From: Prevotella sp. | GTDB taxonomy: Bacteria; Bacteroidota; Bacteroidia; Bacteroidales; Bacteroidaceae | Direction: 5' to 3' | DNA: 55,000 nucleotides | Assembly: GCA_016901395.1 (NCBI GenBank) | Contig: JAEAMQ010000030.1 | Location: forward strand, 1 to 55,000 | Part shown: positions 9,559 through 18,461 of the stretch, in pieces | Numbering within the stretch: position 1 is the stretch's first letter | Layout of the letters: the number at the start of each line of letters is the position of its first letter | Program-made: the position numbers and the translations under genes | The notes under the pieces: model-generated | Database searches by the model: none | Seen by the model: the letters and a program-made list of their open reading frames with translations, nothing else | Told to the model about the DNA's origin: nothing

Positions 9559-10596
9559 CTATTCGATGACAGGCCAATCGTTTTCCCATCTGATGGGTTT
9601 CTGGATAAGAACGGGTTGTCCCTGTAAAGCGATGGAATAGCCGTGACAGATGAATAGGTCTTCATCAAGAAAATGATAGGCGGCGCAATGACCGACGGCC
9701 TCATACTCCTTTTTGTCTCCTTGGATTACTGGGGTGCCGCCGCCTTCGCTCATCGGCTTGCCGTCGCGGTCGAGATAGGGCCCGTCGATATGCCGGCTTC
9801 GGCCCACAACAACATGATAGGTGCTCTTCATGCCCTGGCAGCAATAGTCCCAACTCGCGAAAAGATAATAATATTCACCGTGTCGGAAGATGAAGGGTGC
9901 CTCGATGGCGTTGAGCCCTGCATACTTCGATGTGGGGTTTTGAAATCCCTGTGGCTCGTTTTTATAATAGCGTCGGGCGATGGTACGAGGCGAACTGGCC
10001 ATGCAGAGCGTCTCTTGTCCGTCGGGGGTATGGGTCACGGCAAGTGAAGCCTGCTGTATGCCGTCCCAGAAGGAGCCCCAGGTCATCCAGAGGTTGCCTT
10101 GTTCGTCTTCAATGAAATTCGGGTCTATGGCGTTCCAGTTGTCTCGTTCTCCGTGACTGGCCACGAGACACCCCATGTCTTTCCAGTCGGCTTTCTCCAA
10201 TGAAGAACAGGAGAGCAGTCCGATGGCAGAGGTGTTTTTGCCGAAGGTGGAGCAGCTGTAGGCCATCCACCATCGGCCATGCCATTGGATGATGTCGGGT
10301 GCCCAGATATGGTTTTTAAATCCCGGCACGCTGTCATGGGTCCACCGTGGAATGTCGCGCAACACGCCATCGCGGTGTACCGTCCATGTTTTGCAATCCT
10401 TCGACGTGGCAAATCCAATGTTATGACCGGTATAAAACATATAATAGATGCCATTTTCGTAGGCCATCACCGGGTCGTGTACAAAGGCTGTATCTGTGTT
10501 AAACAGCACCGGTCTCAGCCGACGCTGCTTGTTTTGTGCCTGTAAGCAGAGAAAGATAAACGCAGCGAGGAGGATAAATGTAGTTCGTTTTGCCAT
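9559..10596 (-). CDS. glycoside hydrolase family 43 (arabinanase/xylosidase type)
   Basis: The 345-residue product has a signal peptide (to about residue 20, LQAQ) and a single five-bladed beta-propeller GH43 domain. The three acidic catalytic residues are visible: Asp41 (VHDPVMA, general base), Asp158 (NAIDPNF, pKa modulator) and Glu232 (IEAPFIF, general acid). The WAPDI motif at 98-102 is typical of the family. Single-domain GH43 proteins of this size with these motifs are often endo-1,5-alpha-L-arabinanases or related exo-enzymes. It is probably periplasmic or secreted. It faces the sus operon convergently, so it is not part of that transcript. Exact substrate unknown. Confidence 0.9.
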   Translation of the reverse strand: MAKRTTFILLAAFIFLCLQAQNKQRRLRPVLFNTDTAFVHDPVMAYENGIYYMFYTGHNIGFATSKDCKTWTVHRDGVLRDIPRWTHDSVPGFKNHIWAPDIIQWHGRWWMAYSCSTFGKNTSAIGLLSCSSLEKADWKDMGCLVASHGERDNWNAIDPNFIEDEQGNLWMTWGSFWDGIQQASLAVTHTPDGQETLCMASSPRTIARRYYKNEPQGFQNPTSKYAGLNAIEAPFIFRHGEYYYLFASWDYCCQGMKSTYHVVVGRSRHIDGPYLDRDGKPMSEGGGTPVIQGDKKEYEAVGHCAAYHFLDEDLFICHGYSIALQGQPVLIQKPIRWENDWPVIE

Positions 10597-10667
10597 TGTG
10601 TTGGATAGAATGAAGGGTTGGTTTTAAGTTGTTATTGTTATCATCAAGCCTCTCATCTTGCATATTC

Positions 10668-11573
10668 TTAGCAGTTGGAAGCCGATGTCTGGGGTCTCAT
10701 CTTTGTGGTGATAAGCACCATCACTGCTCCGATAATGAGCAGAAATCCTATGATAATGGTTGGTGTGAGGTGGTCGCCGAAGACCAGCAGACTCACGATC
10801 ATGGCCGTCAGTGGTTCGAAAGCACCGAGGATGGCGGTGAGGGTGGCACCTATCTGTTTCACGGCAGGAATGAGCATCACGTTGCTCAGGGCCGTGCAGA
10901 CGATGCCGAGCATCAGCAGATTGAACAGCATTTCGCTGTTGCGGATGGGCTCCACGCCCTCGGTGAACAGCCCGGCAAACAGTACGAAGAAGACGAGTCC
11001 AAAGAGAAACACGTAGAATGTGAGCTTCAGACTGCTCATATTGCGCACTTTCATGCGCGACATGCAGACCATATAGAAAGAGTAGGCGAGCCCGGCCATG
11101 AGTTCTATCACCACTCCGATAAACTTCGTCTGCCCCGAAGGGTCGAAGCCCGACATGCAGGCCACACCCGCAAAAGCCAGTGTCATGGCGAGGATAGTGG
11201 TCCAGGAAAACCGCTCATGAAAGAAGACGAGCATGAGAATCTCCGTCCAGATGGGGTAGGAGAAGACCAGCGTGGTGGCCGGTCCGCTCGGCATATACTT
11301 GTAACCGAGTATCATGAGCAGGGCCTCAACGTCGTAGAGCAAGGCCAGCAGAGCGATTTCCAGGGCTTCCTTGCGGTCGAGTCTCAGGTCGGTGCGTTTC
11401 CAGAGGAGCACCGCCAGGATGCCCAGACAGCCGAAAGCAAAGCGATAGACGAGGATGGAGGGGGTCTGCATCGTCACCGCTCCGGTCATCACCGGAATGG
11501 AAAACAAGGGGATGAGGCCAAACGATGTGGCCGATACCCATCGGTTGCAAAAACCTTTGACGGCGTTGTTCAT
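10668..11573 (-). CDS. EamA/DMT-family transporter
   Basis: A 301-residue integral membrane protein with about ten hydrophobic segments in two EamA repeats. The second repeat starts near residue 150, and a conserved Pro- and Gly-rich PSGPATTLVFSYPIWTE stretch sits in the first. The Drug/Metabolite Transporter superfamily exports small metabolites or amino acids, and the substrate cannot be read from sequence. Its start lies three bases after the stop of the upstream chromate-transporter half on the same strand, so it is very probably the last gene of that operon. Confidence 0.88.
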   Translation of the reverse strand: MNNAVKGFCNRWVSATSFGLIPLFSIPVMTGAVTMQTPSILVYRFAFGCLGILAVLLWKRTDLRLDRKEALEIALLALLYDVEALLMILGYKYMPSGPATTLVFSYPIWTEILMLVFFHERFSWTTILAMTLAFAGVACMSGFDPSGQTKFIGVVIELMAGLAYSFYMVCMSRMKVRNMSSLKLTFYVFLFGLVFFVLFAGLFTEGVEPIRNSEMLFNLLMLGIVCTALSNVMLIPAVKQIGATLTAILGAFEPLTAMIVSLLVFGDHLTPTIIIGFLLIIGAVMVLITTKMRPQTSASNC

Positions 11574-11576
11574 TGC

Positions 11577-12152
11577 TTAGTAGAGTAAGACGAGACCCGC
11601 GAAGGCGGCGTAACAGATCATGCGGATGGGATTGATCTTGAGCCACATCGTGCCCACAAAGGTGGCTGCGAAGAGCGCCAGACTAATATAGAATTGCCAA
11701 GGATTGGTCACCGGCGAGGAGAAGTTTTCCTCATTGCAGAGCAACAGCGTGGCGGCGGCAAGCAGTCCCACCACAGCTGGGCGCAGTCCGGTGAAGACAC
11801 TCTGCACCGTTGGGGTGTTCATGTACTTCATAAACATCTTGCTGATGAGGATCATCAGGATGAACGAGGGCAGCACTAAGGCAAAGGTGGCGGTGGCGGA
11901 ACCGAGTATCGACATCATCATTCCTGCCCCGGTGTTGTGCACGGCGGTATAGCCGCAGTAAGTAGCCGAGTTGATTCCGATAGGCCCGGGGGTCATCTGT
12001 GAGATGGCTACGATATTGGTAAACTCGGCCGACGACAACCAGTGGTGGTGCACCACGGTCTCGGTCTGTATCAACGACAGCATGCCATAGCCTCCACCGA
12101 ACCCGAACAGTCCGATCTCGAAGAACGTTATGAAAAGATAAAGGAATATCAT
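11577..12152 (-). CDS. chrA: chromate transporter, short-chain subunit
   Basis: The 191-residue product is one CHR domain of about six membrane segments, with the family signature near the start (FFEIGLFGFGGGYGMLSLIQ) and the SQMTPGPIGINSAT motif. Short-chain CHR proteins occur as unlike pairs that together equal one long ChrA. The partner is encoded upstream on the same strand (12348-12947). The known members export chromate by proton antiport, but in gut and rumen bacteria the natural anion is unclear. The gene ends three bases before the EamA gene. Confidence 0.9.
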   Translation of the reverse strand: MIFLYLFITFFEIGLFGFGGGYGMLSLIQTETVVHHHWLSSAEFTNIVAISQMTPGPIGINSATYCGYTAVHNTGAGMMMSILGSATATFALVLPSFILMILISKMFMKYMNTPTVQSVFTGLRPAVVGLLAAATLLLCNEENFSSPVTNPWQFYISLALFAATFVGTMWLKINPIRMICYAAFAGLVLLY

Positions 12153-12320
12153 AGTGGAAGCCTCCCTATGTCCCGCCGCAAGGTGGGGTGTGAGTTACCT
12201 CAACCGTTGGGAGTGATGCGTGATTAAATCGTTATGGTTTGATACTTACAGTTTATTCTTATTACTTGATGCTCATTGCTTATTCATCCCCTTTTCGCTT
12301 ACCCCGTGCCGCATGGCATA

Positions 12321-12345
12321 TCCCCTCCTTCGGAGGGGTTGGGGA
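12321..12345. repeat. GC-rich palindromic repeat
   Basis: CCCCTCCTTCGGAGGGG is a perfect palindrome with a TTCG-type centre, in the 195-base gap between the two chromate-transporter genes, just at the stop of the upstream one. The rest of the gap is a TTATTC/TTGATGC type AT-rich stretch. Same family as copies near 12871, 13028, 39632, 39825 and 46372. Confidence 0.75.
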
Positions 12346-12347
12346 GG

Positions 12348-12947
12348 CTACTTCAGCACCTTTCCATACACATATCCACCCACTCCGGCAGCAATGATGA
12401 TCCAGATGGGGTTGACATGGAGTGCCCAGATGAGCAGCGCAGAGACGATGGGAATCCAGCAGTTGGCCATGTTGATGTGGGCACTCTTGGCCAAATTGAA
12501 TGTCGGCACGGCGATGAGGGCCACCACGGCGGGACGGATGCCGCGGAACATCGCCGCCACCCAGCCCACGTTCATGAACTGATGGAAGAACATCGCGATA
12601 ACGAGGATGATGAGAAACGACGGCAGGGCGGCTCCGAGCGTGGTGCAGGCGGCCCCCCAACGACCCCGAATCTTATACCCGATGAAGGTCGAAATGTTCA
12701 CGGCGAAGACGCCGGGACAGCTCTGCGAGATAGCGATGAGGTCGAGAAACTCGTCCTTTTCTATCCATTTGTTCTTGTCCACGACTTCGCTTTCGATAAT
12801 GGGAATCATGGCGTATCCACCGCCAAGGGTGAATGCGCCAATCTTAAAGAAGGTCTTAAAGAGTGTCCAGGCCTCTCCCCCAACTCCTCCCTGTGGAGGG
12901 AGGGGAGGGAAATCCGCCTTGGTTTCCATATCCTTTATAATATTCAT
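12348..12947 (-). CDS. chrA: chromate transporter, short-chain subunit (partner)
   Basis: The 199-residue product is the second CHR half, with FFKIGAFTLGGGYAMIPIIE and SQSCPGVFAVNISTFIGY motifs and about six membrane segments. It should form a heterodimeric anion transporter with the product of 11577-12152. The N-terminus is odd: residues 14-26 (PPLPPQGGVGGEA) are encoded by a copy of the GC-rich palindromic repeat (12871-12910), so the family-conserved part begins only near residue 27. An internal Met at residue 7 is an alternative start. The gene is followed by a 195-base repeat-bearing gap, so coupling to the next gene is likely but not tight. Confidence 0.9.
   Translation of the reverse strand: MNIIKDMETKADFPPLPPQGGVGGEAWTLFKTFFKIGAFTLGGGYAMIPIIESEVVDKNKWIEKDEFLDLIAISQSCPGVFAVNISTFIGYKIRGRWGAACTTLGAALPSFLIILVIAMFFHQFMNVGWVAAMFRGIRPAVVALIAVPTFNLAKSAHINMANCWIPIVSALLIWALHVNPIWIIIAAGVGGYVYGKVLK
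12871..12910. repeat. GC-rich palindromic repeat inside a coding region
   Basis: A CCTCTCCCCCAACTCCTCCC run is followed by its near complement. On the minus strand it encodes the Pro/Gly-rich segment near the N-terminus of the chromate-transporter subunit. Confidence 0.7.
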
Positions 12948-13027
12948 GCAGTTGTTTGGATGAACGTTTTCCTGTTCAAGACTTTATCATTCCCAAGTTA
13001 TCCGTCCTTGAGATGGTCTTGAAACAC

Positions 13028-13067
13028 ATCCCTCCCCTCCCTTCGGAGGAGGGGGTGGGGGTGAGGC
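13028..13067. repeat. GC-rich palindromic repeat
   Basis: CCCTCCCTTCGGAGGAGGG-type palindrome directly after the purL stop (13071) on the minus strand. It may double as a 3'-end stabilising hairpin. No T run is present. Confidence 0.65.
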
Positions 13068-13070
13068 TGT

Positions 13071-16000
13071 CTATTGATTCAATATCCACTCCCTCGCGTT
13101 GACGAAGGCTTCCATCCACGGTGTCACCTCATCGGCGCAGCGGTTAGACGGATACCAGGCGTTCTGCCAGGGGAAGATGGCACGCTCCGGGTGCGGCATC
13201 ATGGCCAGATGACGGCCGTCGGCCGAGCAGATACCAGCCACATTGTAGTCCGATCCGTTAGGATTGCCGGGATATTCAGCATAGTTATACTTCGCCACGA
13301 CATTGTAGTGGTCCTCGGGTTCGGGCAGATAGAAGCGGCCTTCGCCGTGTGCCACCCAGATGCCGAGCTTGCTTCCGCTGAGGCTTCCGAGCATGATGCT
13401 CTCGTTCTGCGGTATGTTCAGTCCGAGGAACTGGCTCTCAAACTTCTGGCTGACGTTATGCGTCAGGTGCGAACGGTGCTTGTGTTCGGGGTTGATGAGG
13501 TTGAGTTCCACCATCAGCTGGCATCCGTTGCAGATACCAAGACTCAGTGTATCCTTCCTCGCATAGAACTTGTCGAGTGCTTCTTTGGCCTTGGGGTTGT
13601 AGAGGAACGCACCTGCCCATCCCTTGGCAGAGCCGAGAACGTCGGAGTTGGAGAACCCACCGCAGAAGACAATCATATTGATTTCCTCCAAGGTTTCGCG
13701 CCCCGTGATGAGGTCTGTCATCATTACATCCTTCACGTCGAAGCCCGCCAGCCACAGCGTGTAGGCCATTTCGCGCTCGCCGTTGGTACCCTTCTCGCGG
13801 ATGATGGCGGCCTTAGGCCTTTGAACTTTGAACTTTGAACTTTGACCATTGAGGTTTGAACTTTGACCTTTGACCTTTGAACTTTGGGCGTTTGCGGTGT
13901 TTCCCTCGGTCTCTTGCCATCTGTTGGGGTTGAGATTGAGGGATTCGAAGGTGCCCTTGAAGGTGTCGTTGAACTTCATTTCGAGCGGCTGCTTCTTGTA
14001 GTTGAGGAAGCGTTTGCGGGCCATGTCGTTCTTGCTCTGGTGGGTGTCGAGCATGTAGGAAGTGCGATACCATGTGTCACGCAAGGCGTCGATGTCAAAC
14101 TCATGCTTGAATTCGTCTTTCACGACCGTAATCTTGCGCTCTCCGGGTGTCGGATAAGCTATCTTGGCGTAGCCGATTCCGTTAGTCTCGAAATACTCAC
14201 GGAGTTCCTTTTTATGGGTGTCAGACACCTGAATCACTACGCCGGGGTTCTCTGCAAAGAGCATTTTTACAATGTCGTTGTTCTCCGGTCGCAGGTCATG
14301 GAGGTTGACGTGCATACCGCCTTCCACATTGGCAAAGGTCATTTCGAGCAGCGTAGTGATGAGACCGCCGGCCGAAATGTCATGTCCGGCCATGATCCAT
14401 CCCTTCTTGATGAGGTCCTGCCCGGCGTTGAAGCAGTCGGCAAAATACTCGGCATTCTTCACCGTCGGCACGTCGCTGCCAATCTTGCCCAATGTCTGGG
14501 CAAAGGCCGAGCCGCCCAATCGCAGTTCGTCAAAGCTGAAATCGATGTAGTAGAGCGACGAATTCTTGTCGTTTACCATCACGGGGCTTACTGTCTTCCT
14601 TACGTCAGACACCTCGCCGCCGCTCGTCACGATGACCGTTCCCGGCGCAATGATCTTGCGACCGTCGGGATATTGCTGGGTCAGCGAGAGCGAATCCTTT
14701 CCCGTCGGCACGTTGAGGCCCAGCTCACAACAGAAGTCTGACAGTGCCTGCACAGCCTGATAGAGTCGTGCATCCTCACCTTTCTGACTGCGGCAGGGCC
14801 ACATCCAGTTGGCCGAGAGGTTCAAATTCTGCACGGCCGAGGGGTGAGCGTTGTCGGTGGCGATAGGTGCCCACACAATGTTGGTAAGACTTTCGGCCAC
14901 GCTGAGCACGCTACCGGCTGCGGGGTCGGCCATACCCGCCTGGGGAGCGTGTCCCAAGGCGGTGGCGATGCCCTTCTCACCACGGAAGTCGAGGGCCACC
15001 ACGCCACAGTCGCTCAAGGGCAACTGCACCTGGCCCTGGGTCTGCTGGCGGGCGATTTTGCCCGTTACCGAGCGGTCAACCTTATTCGTGAGCCAGTCCT
15101 TGCAGGCCACAGCTTCGAGCTGAAGCACATTGGAAAGGTATTCGTCGAGGTTGTCAAGGGTGTAAGAAACATTATCATACGTGCGCACGATGGTCTCGTC
15201 GCGCATGATGGTCTTGGGCGAATGGCCGAACATCTGAGCCACATCGAGGTCGAAAGGCTTCACGCCATCGGCCTGCTTGAAGCTGAAATGGGCGTCGCCG
15301 GTGGTCTCGCCCACCACATAGAGCGGTGCGCGCTCGCGCTCGGCAATGCGCTTCACGTGGTCGAGATGCTTCTCGTCGATGAGCAGTCCCATGCGCTCCT
15401 GACTCTCGTTGGCAATGATTTCCTTGGCGCTCAGGGTCTTGTCGCCGATGGGAAGTTTGTCCATATCAATCTCGCCGCCGCACTCCTCGACCAACTCAGA
15501 GAGGCAGTTGAGGTGACCGGCAGAACCGTGGTCGTGGATGGATACCACCGGATTGACATCCTCCTCGACCAAAGCGCGCACCAGATTATAGGCACGTTTC
15601 TGCATCTCGGGGTTGGCACGCTGCACGGCGTTCAGCTCAATGCCGTTGCTGTAACGGCCGGTGTCCACCGATGACACAGAGCCACCGCCGAGTCCGATGC
15701 GGTAGTTGTCGCCGCCGACAACCACAATCTCGTTGCCCGTCTGGGGTTCCTTCTTCAGGCAGTCGCGCTTCTTGCCATAGCCCACACCACCGGCAAGCAT
15801 AATCACTTTGTCGTAACCATAGACCTGCGGAGCCGTGGCGGCCTCACCCTGACCCTCCTGCGAGAGGGGCGTGCCGTCGGGATAGGTGGTGCTGTCGGCC
15901 GTGCTGGCCTCATATTCAAAGGTCAATACCGAACCCGTGATGAGCGGCTGACCGAACTTATTGCCAAAATCGGAGGCACCATTGGATGCCTTGATCAGTA

Positions 16001-16946
16001 TCTGCTCAGGGGTCTGATAGAGCCAGGGACGCGGGGCGATGGTTTCTTCCCAGGCCTTTCCCTGTCTCGGATAACTCGTCATGTAGACCGCCGTACCTGC
16101 GATGGGCCAGCTGCCCACGCCGCCTCCCATGCGGTCGCGTATCTCGCCACCCGTGCCGGTGGCCGCACCGTTGAACGGTTCTACGGTCGTCGGGAAGTTG
16201 TGGGTCTCGGCTTTGAGCGAGATGACGCTCTCGATGGGCTTCACCTGAAACCAGTCTGACGTGCTCTGATCGGCCGGAGCAAACTGCTCAATCATCGGGC
16301 CTTGGGCAAAAGCCACATTGTCTTTATAGGCCGAGAGTATCTTGCCGGGGTTCTCCTTGGTGGTCTTCTTGATGAGGGCAAACAGGCTCGACTCACGCTC
16401 CTCGCCGTCGATGACAAACGTTCCGCCGAAAATCTTGTGGCGGCAATGCTCCGAATTGATCTGGGCAAAGCCGAAAATCTCGGAGTCGGTGAGCGGACGA
16501 CCGTTCTGCTTCTCTATCTTGTGCAGATATTCTATCTCTTCAGGACTCAGCGCGAGGCCCTCTTCCTCGTTGAACTTCTCGATGCTCTCCACGTGCTTGA
16601 TAGGCTCCGGGGCATGGTTCACGGTGAAGATGGTCTGGTCCAACCCCCGGTACATGCGCTGCAGCATAGGGTCATGGTCGGCCTCCTCACTCTCTACGGG
16701 GAAGTATTCCTCAATACGCAAAATGCCATTGAGACTCATGTTCTGGGTAATCTCAACGGCATTCGTACTCCACGGGGTAATCATTTCGCGGCGGGGGCCC
16801 ACAAAGAAACCTTCGAGCTTCTCTGATTTCAGTTGTTCGGCGTCGCCATAGAGCCAACAAAGTTCCTGTGTCTCCTGCTCACTGGGCTGATGATCGATCT
16901 CAGTGGCAATGACATTCTCCTTGGGAGTCTTAAAGAAAAGAATCAT
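13071..16946 (-). CDS. purL: phosphoribosylformylglycinamidine synthase (PurL, large type)
   Basis: The 1291-residue protein is the large single-chain FGAM synthase, which converts FGAR, ATP and glutamine to FGAM in purine synthesis. It has an N-terminal PurS-like domain, a linker, two AIR-synthase-like halves (LKAETHNFPTTVEPFNGAATG near residue 250, GVGSWPIAG) and a C-terminal class I glutaminase with nucleophile Cys1142 (LGICNGCQ) and the His and Glu of PHPERA. I chose the start at 16946 because the -7 box at 16986-16993 places transcription initiation too close to the longer frame's start (16988). Odd feature: residues about 1021-1043, between synthase and glutaminase, are encoded by a run of 7-base repeats and give a Gln/Ser/Lys-rich linker not typical of the family. 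No other pur gene is adjacent. Confidence 0.97.
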   Translation of the reverse strand: MILFFKTPKENVIATEIDHQPSEQETQELCWLYGDAEQLKSEKLEGFFVGPRREMITPWSTNAVEITQNMSLNGILRIEEYFPVESEEADHDPMLQRMYRGLDQTIFTVNHAPEPIKHVESIEKFNEEEGLALSPEEIEYLHKIEKQNGRPLTDSEIFGFAQINSEHCRHKIFGGTFVIDGEERESSLFALIKKTTKENPGKILSAYKDNVAFAQGPMIEQFAPADQSTSDWFQVKPIESVISLKAETHNFPTTVEPFNGAATGTGGEIRDRMGGGVGSWPIAGTAVYMTSYPRQGKAWEETIAPRPWLYQTPEQILIKASNGASDFGNKFGQPLITGSVLTFEYEASTADSTTYPDGTPLSQEGQGEAATAPQVYGYDKVIMLAGGVGYGKKRDCLKKEPQTGNEIVVVGGDNYRIGLGGGSVSSVDTGRYSNGIELNAVQRANPEMQKRAYNLVRALVEEDVNPVVSIHDHGSAGHLNCLSELVEECGGEIDMDKLPIGDKTLSAKEIIANESQERMGLLIDEKHLDHVKRIAERERAPLYVVGETTGDAHFSFKQADGVKPFDLDVAQMFGHSPKTIMRDETIVRTYDNVSYTLDNLDEYLSNVLQLEAVACKDWLTNKVDRSVTGKIARQQTQGQVQLPLSDCGVVALDFRGEKGIATALGHAPQAGMADPAAGSVLSVAESLTNIVWAPIATDNAHPSAVQNLNLSANWMWPCRSQKGEDARLYQAVQALSDFCCELGLNVPTGKDSLSLTQQYPDGRKIIAPGTVIVTSGGEVSDVRKTVSPVMVNDKNSSLYYIDFSFDELRLGGSAFAQTLGKIGSDVPTVKNAEYFADCFNAGQDLIKKGWIMAGHDISAGGLITTLLEMTFANVEGGMHVNLHDLRPENNDIVKMLFAENPGVVIQVSDTHKKELREYFETNGIGYAKIAYPTPGERKITVVKDEFKHEFDIDALRDTWYRTSYMLDTHQSKNDMARKRFLNYKKQPLEMKFNDTFKGTFESLNLNPNRWQETEGNTANAQSSKVKGQSSNLNGQSSKFKVQRPKAAIIREKGTNGEREMAYTLWLAGFDVKDVMMTDLITGRETLEEINMIVFCGGFSNSDVLGSAKGWAGAFLYNPKAKEALDKFYARKDTLSLGICNGCQLMVELNLINPEHKHRSHLTHNVSQKFESQFLGLNIPQNESIMLGSLSGSKLGIWVAHGEGRFYLPEPEDHYNVVAKYNYAEYPGNPNGSDYNVAGICSADGRHLAMMPHPERAIFPWQNAWYPSNRCADEVTPWMEAFVNAREWILNQ
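13819..13886. repeat. 7-base-period repeat inside purL
   Basis: About nine tandem heptamers (TTTGAAC, TTTGACC, with one degenerate unit) lie within the purL frame. On the coding strand they give a Ser-Ser-Lys-Phe/Val-Lys-Gly/Val-Gln pattern, since three heptamers equal seven codons. Confidence 0.88.
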
Positions 16947-16985
16947 AATCTTTCTGGATTTAAAATAAGGTATTATAATACACTG

Positions 16986-16993
16986 CAAAGGTA
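16986..16993 (-). promoter_or_regulatory. -7 box of purL
   Basis: The minus strand reads TACCTTTGC, a full match to the Bacteroidetes -7 consensus, about 40 bases before the chosen start. A GTTG lies at the -33 distance. It argues against the longer purL frame. Confidence 0.65.
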
Positions 16994-17362
16994 ACTGCTT
17001 TTTTTCTTTCGGGCAACTATTCCATTCACTTTTTCATTAAGTCTGCCATGTTATGCCGTCTGTGACAATTGTTTTGGAGAAACAGTGCTGACCGTTGGCT
17101 GCGAAGGGGCGATGTCCTGCAGCCATGGATGGATGCCGGCCTCCTCAAACCGCACAATCCCCATTTGGGGGAAGCGAATGAACAGCGGGTGGGCAGACAG
17201 GGGTGTCTTCGCTGCGCCTGCCCACCTGGTCCTGTCTGCGGCAGAATGCCTTTGCCTTTTCCCCCAGAACTGCAAGCAGCATCCCCTCAAGCCTCAGCCA
17301 CTCTGCACGATTGCATTAGAAGAGGTTTGCTGTAGTAAAGGAGAATAGGCCCTTTTGTCAGC

Positions 17363-17450
17363 GTATTGCGTTCGCAGTACGCGCGTACTGCGAACGAAGT
17401 ACGTGTGTATTGCGAACGGAGTACGCGTGTACTGCGAACGCAATACGATA
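17363..17450. repeat. four tandem 22-base units (iteron-like)
   Basis: Units start at 17363, 17385, 17407 and 17429, each 22 bases, with core GTAYTGCGAACGNAGTAC (the first unit has TTC for AAC). Each unit carries a GTACT/AGTAC dyad. The array's outer arms (17362-17383 and 17426-17447) are inverted copies with one mismatch. The 22-base period equals two helical turns, which suits proteins binding on one DNA face. It lies in the 660-base gap between purL and the OmpA-type gene, which otherwise holds the purL promoter and a terminator; the small open frames there look spurious. Confidence 0.85.
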
Positions 17451-17495
17451 AGGAATGGTGTGAAAAGTGGAGTTTTGGGTATGTTCTCTCGATGA

Positions 17496-17534
17496 CAAAC
17501 AAAAGCGGATATGCCCTGTAATGACATATCCGCT
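17496..17534 (-). terminator. rho-independent terminator of the OmpA-type gene
   Basis: AGCGGATATG and CATATCCGCT form a perfect 10-bp stem with an 11-base loop. On the minus strand it is followed by TTTTGTTTG. It lies 76 bases after the stop of the OmpA-type gene. Confidence 0.85.
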
Positions 17535-17609
17535 ATGCTGTTGTGGCCCTTGTCAGGCTCTGCCTCTGTGTGCCGTCTCTGAAGAAACGGACCGGTGCCT
17601 GCCAGAGAA

Positions 17610-18461
17610 CTACTTCTCGTCCGGAGCCTTGTCGATGAGATCCATGAACTGATCGAGCTTAGGCGTAATAATAATCTGCGTGCGACGGTTGCGCTGCTTG
17701 CCCAGTTCGGTGTCGTTGGTGGCTATCGGGTTGAACTCGCCACGGCCGCCGGCGGTCAGACGTTTAGGCGCTACACCGAAGTGATCGATAAGATACTGCA
17801 CCACGCTGGATGCGCGAAGGGCCGAGAGGTCCCAGTTGTTGCGGATGTTTTTCATTGAGGCGGCCTCTGTGTTGATAGGCACATTGTCGGTGTTTCCCTC
17901 GATGAGCACATCATAGTCCTTGTAATCGGTGATGATTTTAGCAATCTTGCTCAGTGTCTGTTCGGCACGCTCGTTTACCTCGTAACTGCCACTCTTGTAG
18001 AGCATGTTGTCGGCCAGGGAGATGTAGACCACACCCTTGAGCACCTGTACATCCACCTCCTTCATTTCCTCCTTGCTCAACGAGCGGGTGAGATTGTTGG
18101 TAAGCACCATGTTCAGGGAGTCGCTCTTGCTTTTTACCTCTACCAAATGGCGGATATACTGGTTAGACTCGTTAATCTGATCGACCAGTTTTGAGATATT
18201 GATGTTGTTGTCGCTTGTGTTCGAAAGGCTCTTGTCGAGACTCTTCTGCAGTGCGGCGTAGTCTCGTTTCTGCTGATCAAGCTGGTCCTGGAGTGAGGAG
18301 ACACGTGCCTGCGAGGCTGCCAGCTGCTCTTTGGCATTCTGGTAGTTGGCAGAGAGTTCCTTGTTCTCGGTCTGACAGTTCAGCAACTCTTTCTTACTGG
18401 CACAACTCGAAATAAGCAATACTCCGGCCATCATGGTCAGTATCAAAGTTTTCTTTTTCAT
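17610..18461 (-). CDS. OmpA-family lipoprotein
   Basis: The 283-residue product has a lipoprotein signal (LLISSC, Cys near residue 20), a long coiled coil (about 28-125, heptad-rich in Gln, Leu, Lys, Asp) and an OmpA C-terminal peptidoglycan-binding domain (about 150-270). That domain has the NTDNVPI, LSALRASSVVQYL and AGGRGE...NRRTQIII motifs of the family. It should anchor the outer membrane to peptidoglycan. It stands alone, with a strong terminator downstream. The domain is closest to the OmpA/MotB type also seen in cell-division and stress lipoproteins, and a more exact role is not visible. Confidence 0.9.
   Translation of the reverse strand: MKKKTLILTMMAGVLLISSCASKKELLNCQTENKELSANYQNAKEQLAASQARVSSLQDQLDQQKRDYAALQKSLDKSLSNTSDNNINISKLVDQINESNQYIRHLVEVKSKSDSLNMVLTNNLTRSLSKEEMKEVDVQVLKGVVYISLADNMLYKSGSYEVNERAEQTLSKIAKIITDYKDYDVLIEGNTDNVPINTEAASMKNIRNNWDLSALRASSVVQYLIDHFGVAPKRLTAGGRGEFNPIATNDTELGKQRNRRTQIIITPKLDQFMDLIDKAPDEK

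Noticed and set aside
10629..11588. 319-residue His- and Glu-rich open frame
   Set aside because: Antisense of the EamA gene, with composition typical of complementing a hydrophobic coding strand.
17051..17290. 79-residue minus-strand frame between purL and the OmpA-type gene
   Set aside because: No motif, signal or promoter; overlapping frames on the other strand are equally open.
17363..17450. CRISPR array
   Set aside because: The 22-base units are contiguous with no spacers, and no cas gene is in the window.
17496..17534. Terminator for a plus-strand gene
   Set aside because: The T run follows the stem only on the minus strand, and no plus-strand gene ends here.
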